Positions 1 through 5,299 of a DNA stretch of 9,245 nucleotides are shown in pieces. Position numbers and translations under genes: made by a program. The notes beneath the pieces are model-generated. The model was not told the DNA's origin, did not search any database, and saw only the letters and a program-made list of their open reading frames with translations. The stretch's first letter is position 1, and each line of letters begins with the position of its first letter. Source of the DNA: Betaproteobacteria bacterium (GTDB taxonomy: Bacteria > Pseudomonadota > Gammaproteobacteria > Burkholderiales > Burkholderiaceae_C); assembly GCA_005882155.1 (NCBI GenBank), contig VBCQ01000477.1:1-9245 (forward strand), in the 5' to 3' direction.

Positions 1-1
1 C

Positions 2-1231
2 CGCGGCGTGCTGAACCCCGAGTCGAACGTGCAATTCGGCGAGGGTGGTGCCGGCACCTTTTCCGACGGCAAGCTGTGGAGCCAGATCAGCGACCCGCGG
101 CATCTCACGCGCAAGGTGCTCGCCGAGTTCGTCAAGGCCGGCGCGCCGGACGAGATCCTCTTCGTCAGCAAGCCTCACATCGGAACGTTCCGCCTCGTCG
201 GCATGGTCGAGAAGATGCGCGCCGACATCGAATCGCTGGGCGGCGAGATCCGCTTCGAGCAGCGTGTGACCGATGTGCTGATCGAAGACGGCCACCTTCG
301 CGGCGTGACCCTGGCATCAGGCGAGCAGCTTGATGCCGATCATGTCGTGCTCGCGCTCGGCCACAGCGCACGCGACAGCTTCGAGATGCTGCGCCGGCGC
401 GGCGTGTTCATGGAGGCGAAACCGTTCTCGGTCGGCTTTCGCATCGAGCATCCGCAAAGCCTCGTCGACCGCGCGCGCTTCGGGCCGAACGCTGGTCATC
501 CCCTGCTCGGCGCGGCCGATTACAAGCTCGTCCACCATGCGCGCAACGGCCGCTCGGTCTACAGCTTTTGCATGTGTCCGGGCGGCACCGTGGTCGCGGC
601 GACGTCGGAGCCGAATCGCGTCGTCACCAACGGCATGAGCCAGTATTCGCGCAACGAGCGCAACGCGAATGCCGGCATCGTCGTCGGCATCACGCCGCAG
701 GACTATGCGCTCGACCGCGATGCGAGCGGGCCAGTGAGTCCGCTCGACGGCATCGCCTTTCAGCGCCATTGGGAGTCGCGCGCTTTCGAGCTCGGCGGCG
801 GCGCTTACGAAGCGCCGGCCCAACTCGTCGGCGACTTCATCAGAGCGCAACGCTCGACCGCGTTCGGCAGCGTGCTGCCGTCATACAAGCCGGGGGTGCA
901 GTTGACCGACCTCGCGAGCAGCCTGCCCAGTTACGCGATCGATGCGATCCGCGAAGCGCTGCCCGCGTTCGAGCGGCAGATTGCCGGCTTTGCGATGAAC
1001 GACGCGGTGCTGACCGGTGTCGAGACGCGCACCTCGTCGCCGCTGCGCATCACGCGCGGTCGCGACTGGCAAAGCCTCAATGTCAAGGGCCTGTACCCGG
1101 CCGGCGAGGGCGCGGGCTATGCAGGCGGGATCATGTCGGCCGGCGTCGACGGCATCGAGGTCGCCGAAGCACTCGCGCGATCGATGCTCAGCGCGTCGTG
1201 TACCAGAGGTCCTGGATCGCCACCGACTTGA
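2..1231 (+). CDS. FAD-dependent dehydrogenase, COG2509 type (5' end outside window)
   Basis: This is a flavoprotein oxidoreductase of the 'NAD(FAD)-utilizing dehydrogenase' family, expected to bind FAD and act in the cytoplasm. The physiological substrate of the family is not well defined. The frame is open from base 2, giving 409 visible residues. The family-typical segment with NPESN and GEGGAGTFSDGK (visible residues about 6-24) lies at the very start. The N-terminal Rossmann motif (GxGxxG), which family members carry roughly 130 residues earlier, is therefore outside the window. Other marks are a central strand-loop segment with LALGHSARD, which fits the second FAD-binding segment, and a C-terminal FAD-contacting stretch LYPAGEGAGYAGGIMSAG (about 364-381). 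The stop is TGA at 1229-1231. The last 14 or so residues (rich in S, T, G and P) are encoded inside the convergent FliL-like gene and look like a non-conserved tail. The family call is firm; the reaction is unknown. Confidence 0.88.
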   Translation, partial: RGVLNPESNVQFGEGGAGTFSDGKLWSQISDPRHLTRKVLAEFVKAGAPDEILFVSKPHIGTFRLVGMVEKMRADIESLGGEIRFEQRVTDVLIEDGHLRGVTLASGEQLDADHVVLALGHSARDSFEMLRRRGVFMEAKPFSVGFRIEHPQSLVDRARFGPNAGHPLLGAADYKLVHHARNGRSVYSFCMCPGGTVVAATSEPNRVVTNGMSQYSRNERNANAGIVVGITPQDYALDRDASGPVSPLDGIAFQRHWESRAFELGGGAYEAPAQLVGDFIRAQRSTAFGSVLPSYKPGVQLTDLASSLPSYAIDAIREALPAFERQIAGFAMNDAVLTGVETRTSSPLRITRGRDWQSLNVKGLYPAGEGAGYAGGIMSAGVDGIEVAEALARSMLSASCTRGPGSPPT

Positions 1232-1685
1232 GCGGCGCGACGCCTTCCGATGCGAGATAGGCGTTGAGCCGCTGCAGCATTTCGTGAGCGAGCCGCGCCA
1301 GGCCCTCGGCACCGGCGAGATCGCTGCGGCTCAGCGCCGCGACGCTGACTTCGAGCAGCAGTCCGACCTGCTGCAGCCGGCTTTCGAGCGCCGATCGGGT
1401 CGACGAATCGGGCGCGTCGAGCGCCACCCGCAGCCGCACGAGCGTGCCGTCGCGCGTCGTCGCCCGCACCTCGCCCGGCGTGACCCATTGCGGCTTGCTC
1501 TGCGAGCCGGAGAACATCGAGCGCGGGTTGACGACCGACGACACGCCCGCCGCGACAACGACCAGCACGCCGATCACCGCGCCGATGACGGCGATGGTGA
1601 CGAGCGGGCGTGCAACGCTCGCGGCACTCGTCGCGGTGCGCGCTTTCGTTTTCGATCCAGGCTTCGGCTTCTGCGGTGCGGGCAT
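1188..1685 (-). CDS. FliL-like single-pass membrane protein
   Basis: The 165-residue protein has a basic, proline- and lysine-rich N-terminus (residues 1-26), one hydrophobic membrane span (about 28-50) and a C-terminal domain of about 100 residues. That order matches FliL, the flagellar basal-body protein around the stator. The tail resembles FliL: a strand with LRVAL (85-89), a helical region with EGLARLAHEML (about 127-137), and a final strand like the FliL 'V..VYFT' ending (VAIQDLWYTT, 155-164). Similarity is by pattern, not by search. No flagellar gene is adjacent, so this may be an orphan paralogue with a different role. The start is uncertain. ATG at 1685 gives a usual FliL-type N-terminus; an in-frame ATG at 1721 would add 12 residues, and neither has a good Shine-Dalgarno. 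The gene lies 107 bp (71 bp from the longer start) downstream of the peptidase gene on the same strand and could be read from it. The stop is TGA at 1188-1190, inside the dehydrogenase gene. Confidence 0.7.
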   Translation of the reverse strand: MPAPQKPKPGSKTKARTATSAASVARPLVTIAVIGAVIGVLVVVAAGVSSVVNPRSMFSGSQSKPQWVTPGEVRATTRDGTLVRLRVALDAPDSSTRSALESRLQQVGLLLEVSVAALSRSDLAGAEGLARLAHEMLQRLNAYLASEGVAPLKSVAIQDLWYTTR

Positions 1686-1772
1686 CGCCCAGTGTGCGGC
1701 GAACTCGCAGCGCGGCGACATCGCGCGCTGGCCTGCGCGTGAAAAACTTGCGTCCGCCCCGCGTTATCGAGT

Positions 1773-1788
1773 GGGCGAAACGCCGCCC
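1773..1788 (-). terminator. Weak hairpin after the peptidase gene
   Basis: GGGCG (1773-1777) and CGCCC (1784-1788) form a 5 bp stem around a 6-base loop, five bases past the stop of the M20 peptidase gene. An alternative pairing, GGCG-AAA-CGCC, uses 1774-1784. There is no run of T after it on the minus strand, so intrinsic termination is doubtful. It may only attenuate read-through into the FliL-like gene or stabilise the 3' end of the peptidase mRNA. Confidence 0.22.
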
Positions 1789-1792
1789 GAGC

Positions 1793-3268
1793 TCAAGGGC
1801 AGGCGGCCATCACCTGCGCGACGGCGGCGGTCAGCCGCTTGCCATACGGCACATGCAGGAACTCGTTCGGGCCATGCGCATTGCTCTTTGGCCCCAGCAC
1901 GCCGCAGACCATCATCTGCGCCGCGGGGTAGCCCTGCTGCAGCATGCTCATCAGCGGAATCGTTCCGCCCTGCCCGATGTAGCCGCAAGGCGCGCCGTAG
2001 TGCGCGCGCGACGCCGCATTCAGCGCATCGTCGAGCCACGACGCAAGCGCCGGCGCGTTCCAGCCCGTCGCGCCTTGGGCGCCGACGCGGCCATCGGCGG
2101 CGAAAGTCACCTTCGCGTTGTACGGCGCGTTGTCTTCGAGCAGCGCTTTCAGTTTCGTCGCCGCCTCGTTGCCGTCGACCAGCGGCGGCAGCCGCAGGCT
2201 CAGCTTGAACGCGGTGTGCGGGCGCAGCACGTTGCCGGCATTGCGCAGCTCGGGGAAGCCGTCGGCGCCGGTCACGCTCAGCGTCGGCCGCCAGGTGCGG
2301 TTGATCAGCGCCTCGACCGGGTCGGTGGTCGTCGGCAAGGTCGGTCCGCCGTCGGCGCCGCAGGCCCACGGGAAGCGCTTCCACACCTCGTCGCCGAGGA
2401 TCTTGGCGGTGGCGCGCGCCTGCTCGATGCGCTCGGCGGGGACGGCGCAATGAAAGCTCTCGGGCAGCAGGCGACCGGTCTTCGAATCCTCGAGCCGATC
2501 GAGCACCTGGCGCAGGATGCGAAAGCTCGACGGCACGAGCCCGCTCGCGTCGCCCGAGTGAACGCCTTCGGTGAGGATCTCGACCCGCAGCGTGCCGGTC
2601 ACGTTGCCGCGCAAGCTCGTCGTGAGCCACAGCTGGTCGTAATTGCCGGCGCCGCTGTCCAGACACACCACGAGCGCGACGTTGCCCAGGCGCGGACGCA
2701 GCAGGTCGATGTACGCCGGCAGATCGAACGAGCCGCTTTCCTCGCAGCTTTCGATCACGCCGACGCAGCGCGGCCGAGCGATCCCTTGCTGGTCGAGCGC
2801 CATGATTGCGGTGATCGCCGCGTAGATCGCATAGCCGTCGTCGGCGCCGCCGCGCCCGTAGAGCAGGCCATTCTCATACTTCGGCGTCCATGGGCCGAGG
2901 TCGCTGCGCCAGCCGTTGAACTCGGGCTGCTTGTCGAGGTGGCCGTAAAGGCAGATCGTATCGGTGCTGCCGCTCTTCGTCGCCGGCACTTCGAAGAAGA
3001 TCACCGGCGTGCGGCCCTCGAGGCGGATGACTTCGAGCCTGAGCCCAGCGATCTTCTTGCGCTCGACCCACGCGGCGGCATCGCGCACGACGCGCTCGAT
3101 GTAGCCGTTCTTTTGCCAGTCGGCATCGAACATCGGACTCTTGGCCGGAACGGCGATGTAGTCGGTGAGGGCAGGGACGATCTCCTCGTCCCAGGTGCGC
3201 TCGGCGTATTTCGCCAGCGCGCTGGCTTCATCGGGTTGCACCGGCAGCAGCGGGTCGCGTGCGTTCAT
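1793..3268 (-). CDS. M20 family metallopeptidase (dipeptidase type)
   Basis: This 491-residue di-zinc peptidase is of the M20/carnosinase (CNDP) type, expected to hydrolyse dipeptides or other short peptides in the cytoplasm. The catalytic set can be placed in order: H110 and D112 in YGHLDKQP (metal ligand and the HxD acid), D143 in GRGGADDGY (bridging ligand), E176-E177 in ESCEESGS (general base and ligand), D204 in CLDSG (ligand), H237 in GVHSGD at the start of the lid/dimerisation domain, and H465 in NAHGPNE (last ligand). All are present and spaced as in carnosinases, so the enzyme should be active. Length fits the roughly 470-500 residues usual for the type. ATG at 3268 is chosen because GAAGGAG lies 5 bases upstream; a longer reading to 3313 would run through the divergent intergenic palindrome. 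No signal peptide is seen. Substrate specificity cannot be read from the sequence. It is divergent from the SDR gene, with 86 bp between starts. Confidence 0.92.
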   Translation of the reverse strand: MNARDPLLPVQPDEASALAKYAERTWDEEIVPALTDYIAVPAKSPMFDADWQKNGYIERVVRDAAAWVERKKIAGLRLEVIRLEGRTPVIFFEVPATKSGSTDTICLYGHLDKQPEFNGWRSDLGPWTPKYENGLLYGRGGADDGYAIYAAITAIMALDQQGIARPRCVGVIESCEESGSFDLPAYIDLLRPRLGNVALVVCLDSGAGNYDQLWLTTSLRGNVTGTLRVEILTEGVHSGDASGLVPSSFRILRQVLDRLEDSKTGRLLPESFHCAVPAERIEQARATAKILGDEVWKRFPWACGADGGPTLPTTTDPVEALINRTWRPTLSVTGADGFPELRNAGNVLRPHTAFKLSLRLPPLVDGNEAATKLKALLEDNAPYNAKVTFAADGRVGAQGATGWNAPALASWLDDALNAASRAHYGAPCGYIGQGGTIPLMSMLQQGYPAAQMMVCGVLGPKSNAHGPNEFLHVPYGKRLTAAVAQVMAACP

Positions 3269-3273
3269 GGCGG

Positions 3274-3280
3274 CTCCTTC
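3274..3280 (-). promoter_or_regulatory. Shine-Dalgarno of the peptidase gene
   Basis: On the minus strand this reads GAAGGAG, five bases before the ATG at 3268. It decides the start over the longer in-frame reading that would begin at 3313. Confidence 0.8.
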
Positions 3281-3287
3281 GTGGGGA

Positions 3288-3310
3288 ACGCGAAGTGTAG
3301 AACTTCGCGT
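3288..3310. repeat. Perfect 9 bp inverted repeat (operator candidate)
   Basis: The left arm ACGCGAAGT (3288-3296) and right arm ACTTCGCGT (3302-3310) are exact reverse complements with a 5-base spacer (GTAGA). The arm-to-arm geometry fits a dimeric helix-turn-helix regulator. The repeat lies between divergent genes and covers the peptidase -10 candidate. No regulator gene adjoins it, so the binding protein is unknown. As RNA it could also fold into a hairpin. Confidence 0.6.
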
Positions 3311-3341
3311 CAAGCCTTATGCTGGTCGGCCCATTCGCATC

Positions 3342-3349
3342 GAAGGAGG
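3342..3349 (+). promoter_or_regulatory. Shine-Dalgarno of the SDR gene
   Basis: GAAGGAGG lies five bases before the ATG at 3355. It sets that ATG as the start rather than an in-frame upstream one at 3319, which has no such signal. Confidence 0.82.
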
Positions 3350-3354
3350 CCGCC

Positions 3355-4311
3355 ATGACCGGACGCATCACGTCGAAGTTCAACAATCGCAGCACCGCGC
3401 TCGATGTCGTTCGCGGCCTCGACTTGCGCGGCTCGCACGCGATCGTCACCGGTGGCGCATCGGGGCTCGGGCTGGAGACCTCGCGCGCATTGGCCGCCAC
3501 CGGCATCGACTTGACGCTCGCGGTACGCAACCGCGAGCAGGGCGATGCGGCGGCGCGCCGGCTGCGCGACGAGACCGGCAATCCGAAGGTTCGCGTGGCT
3601 GCGCTCGACCTCGCCGATCTCGCGTCGGTGCAGCGCTTCGCCGATGCCTGGTACGACGCGCCGCTGCACATCCTCGTCAACAACGCGGCGATCATGGCCT
3701 GTCCGCTGACGCGCACCGCGCAAGGCTGGGAGGCGCAGTTCGCGACCAACCATCTCGGCCACTTCGCGCTCACGACGGCGCTGATGCCGGCCTTGCTGAA
3801 AGGCGCGCCATCGCGCGTCGTCACGCTCAGCTCGAGTGGCCACAAGATCAGCGGCGTCGAGTTCGACGACATCCATTTCGAGCATCGCGAGTACGACAAG
3901 TGGAAGGCTTACGGGCAGGCGAAGAGCGCGAATGCGCTGATGTCGCTCGGCTTGCATCTGCGCCACGGCGACGACGGCATCACCGCCAACGCGGTGCACC
4001 CCGGCGGCATCATGACCGGGCTGCAGAAATTCCTGCCGATCGAAGAGATGCGTGCGCTCGGCTGGCTCAAGCCCGACGACACACCGCTCGATCTCTTCAA
4101 GACGCCGGCGCAAGGTGCCGCGACCAGCGTCTGGGCCGCGACTGCCGCCGAGCTGCAGGGCCACGGCGGGCTGTACCTCGAAGACTGCGCGCAAAGCGTG
4201 CCGGCCGAGCCGACCCAGCGCGCGTTCGGCTATTCGCCGCACATCATGGACCGCGACGGCGCACTGCGGCTGTGGCAGATGTCGGAGGCGATGCTGGCGC
4301 AGGCGCGCTGA
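3355..4311 (+). CDS. Short-chain dehydrogenase/reductase (retinol-dehydrogenase-like)
   Basis: This 318-residue NAD(P)-dependent oxidoreductase has a single Rossmann domain. The order of motifs is classical: cofactor glycine motif TGGASGLG (32-39), R58 just after the second strand (VRNR), which suggests a preference for NADP(H), acidic D85 in LDLAD, NNAA (109-112) in place of the usual NNAG, the NHLGHF segment (132-137), catalytic serine in SSSG (159-162), and catalytic YxxxK with Y186 and K190 (YGQAK). VHPGG (215-219) follows as in the retinol dehydrogenase / WW-domain oxidoreductase branch. That branch reduces or oxidises hydrophobic carbonyls and alcohols, but the substrate here cannot be told. 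Length is typical for that branch. The gene is divergent from the peptidase and converges on the lipase with only 5 bp between stop codons, so no terminator fits in the gap. All key residues are intact. Confidence 0.92.
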   Translation: MTGRITSKFNNRSTALDVVRGLDLRGSHAIVTGGASGLGLETSRALAATGIDLTLAVRNREQGDAAARRLRDETGNPKVRVAALDLADLASVQRFADAWYDAPLHILVNNAAIMACPLTRTAQGWEAQFATNHLGHFALTTALMPALLKGAPSRVVTLSSSGHKISGVEFDDIHFEHREYDKWKAYGQAKSANALMSLGLHLRHGDDGITANAVHPGGIMTGLQKFLPIEEMRALGWLKPDDTPLDLFKTPAQGAATSVWAATAAELQGHGGLYLEDCAQSVPAEPTQRAFGYSPHIMDRDGALRLWQMSEAMLAQAR

Positions 4312-4316
4312 CCGCT

Positions 4317-5159
4317 TCAATGACCGCGGCCGGCGAGCCAGGCGCCGAGTGCGGCGAACACTTCGGCCTGCTCGGGCTCGTTGAAGATCTCGTGATACAG
4401 CGGCGCGAACTCGCGCACGTTGACGATCTCCTTCGGCGCGGCGGCAGCGAAGCGCGCGCTGCCGGCCGGCGAGACGCAGCGGTCGCTGCCGGCGTACATC
4501 AGCAAGGTCGGCGTCGTCCAGCGCGCTGCGTTCCGGCACGCCAGCTCGCCGCTGTCGACGATGAATCGCACCAGACGCGGCGTCACGCGCTCGTGGACCA
4601 GCGGGTCGTTTTCGTAGGCCTTGACGACGCTCGAGTCGCGCGAAATCCAACTCGTCTTCAAGCCGTTGTTGACGGCGAGGCTCGGCACCAGCGGGGCGAG
4701 CACTGACAGCAGCAAGCGCTGCATCGCGTTCATCCCCGGGTCGAGCGCCGGCGAGCTGAGGACCAGCGCGTCGACCGGGCGGTGCCACGCCGCCGGCGCG
4801 GCGGCAAGGCCTTCGGCGACGAAGCGCGCTGCGATCAGTCCGCCCATGCTGTGACCGAGCAGCACCAGCGTGCCATCGTGCTCGGCGCGCGTTGCATCGA
4901 TGACCTGAGCCAGATCGCGAAGCAGATCGTCCGACGCATTCAGCGCCCCCTTCGCACCGCCGCTGTGGCCATGGCCGCGCTGGTCATAGCCGACGACGTT
5001 CCAGCCCCAGTCGTTCAGGTGCGCCGCCACATGGCCGTAGCGCGCGACATGCTCGCCGAGGCCGTGCACGATCAATACCGTGCCGCGCGAGCGGGTGGCG
5101 AAAGGCCAATGCCGAAGATGCAGTTCGATGCCGTCGGTGGTGGCGAGCGTCTTCCTCAT
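4317..5159 (-). CDS. Alpha/beta hydrolase, monoacylglycerol lipase / lysophospholipase type
   Basis: This 280-residue serine hydrolase of the Hydrolase_4 (PldB/monoglyceride lipase) branch probably cleaves monoacylglycerols or lysophospholipids. The oxyanion-hole motif is VHGLGEH (31-37). DQRGHGHSGG (59-68) is characteristic of the branch. The nucleophile is S104 in GHSMGG, the acid is D226 in YAGSDRCV, and the base is H256 in LYHEIFNE. The cap region is about 140-205. Length matches bacterial monoglyceride lipases. No signal peptide is seen, so it is probably cytoplasmic. ATG at 5159 is chosen; the frame can be extended to a TTG at 5192, but that would read through a good promoter candidate. 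There is no Shine-Dalgarno before 5159, and the -10 candidate ends only 6 bases upstream, so the mRNA may be leaderless. It is separated from the efflux operon by 140 bp and ends 5 bp from the convergent SDR gene. Confidence 0.9.
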   Translation of the reverse strand: MRKTLATTDGIELHLRHWPFATRSRGTVLIVHGLGEHVARYGHVAAHLNDWGWNVVGYDQRGHGHSGGAKGALNASDDLLRDLAQVIDATRAEHDGTLVLLGHSMGGLIAARFVAEGLAAAPAAWHRPVDALVLSSPALDPGMNAMQRLLLSVLAPLVPSLAVNNGLKTSWISRDSSVVKAYENDPLVHERVTPRLVRFIVDSGELACRNAARWTTPTLLMYAGSDRCVSPAGSARFAAAAPKEIVNVREFAPLYHEIFNEPEQAEVFAALGAWLAGRGH

Positions 5160-5165
5160 GCGCGC

Positions 5166-5193
5166 AGTGTAGACACGACACGAGCGTTGCAAA
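5166..5193 (-). promoter_or_regulatory. Sigma-70-like promoter candidate for the lipase gene
   Basis: On the minus strand TTTGCA (5188-5193) and TACACT (5166-5171) are separated by 16 bases and each matches the consensus at 4 of 6 positions. The usual start site 6-8 bases past the -10 box would fall on or next to the ATG at 5159, leaving little or no leader. The -10 sits inside a 13 bp stretch (5161-5173) that recurs with one mismatch at 3289-3301 upstream of the peptidase gene. Confidence 0.45.
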
Positions 5194-5269
5194 CATCACG
5201 AAGCTGCGGCTCACTCGCACGCGTTGCCAAGGGGGCGGCTCGTACGTGCGGCTCGAAAGCCCCACTTCG

Positions 5270-5299
5270 CCCCCCAGCCCTGTCCCAGGGGAGAGGGGG
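5270..5299. repeat. GC-rich imperfect hairpin, REP-like element
   Basis: On the plus strand an inner stem CCCTG (5278-5282) / CAGGG (5286-5290) has a 3-base loop. It is flanked by C5 (5271-5275) and G5 (5295-5299), giving an imperfect stem of about 30 bases. It abuts the stop codon of the outer-membrane channel gene (TGA at 5300-5302). The composition, CCCCTCTCCCCTGGG on the minus strand, resembles the 'CCCTCTCCC' intergenic palindromes common in beta- and gamma-proteobacterial genomes (from memory, not searched). It could stabilise the 3' end of the efflux mRNA or help termination, although no T-run follows. Confidence 0.5.

Larger units (their letters stand above)
3269..3354. promoter_or_regulatory. 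Shared divergent control region, peptidase / SDR
   Basis: These 86 bp separate two divergent start codons, so both promoters must lie here or reach into the genes. Visible elements are a Shine-Dalgarno at each end, a perfect 9 bp inverted repeat near the middle (3288-3310), a minus-strand TACACT (3294-3299) as a plausible -10 hexamer for the peptidase about 25 bases before its ATG, and a plus-strand TATGCT (3318-3323) as a weak -10 candidate for the SDR. No convincing -35 box is seen for either. The palindrome overlaps the peptidase -10 candidate, which would suit a repressor site. This is inference. Confidence 0.55.

Noticed and set aside
1610..3358. A plus-strand open frame of 582 codons opposite the M20 peptidase gene
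   Set aside because: Its product is rich in Arg, Ala, His and Gln with no recognisable motif. It is the usual antisense shadow of a high-GC gene whose codons end in G or C. The minus-strand frame has all the catalytic motifs.
4309..4327. Direct repeat TGACCGC at the SDR/lipase junction
   Set aside because: Two seven-base copies 12 bases apart, one containing a stop codon, are within chance expectation and show no sign of an insertion or attachment site.
3310..4788. A minus-strand open frame of 492 codons across the SDR gene and the lipase gene end
   Set aside because: The Arg/Ala-rich product has no motif and would overlap two well-supported genes, so it is a GC-driven shadow.
5206..5254. 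Three copies of GCGGCTC (5206, 5235, 5248) between the lipase and channel genes
   Set aside because: Seven-base GC-rich words recur often by chance here, and the spacings are unequal. Not treated as an iteron or operator array.
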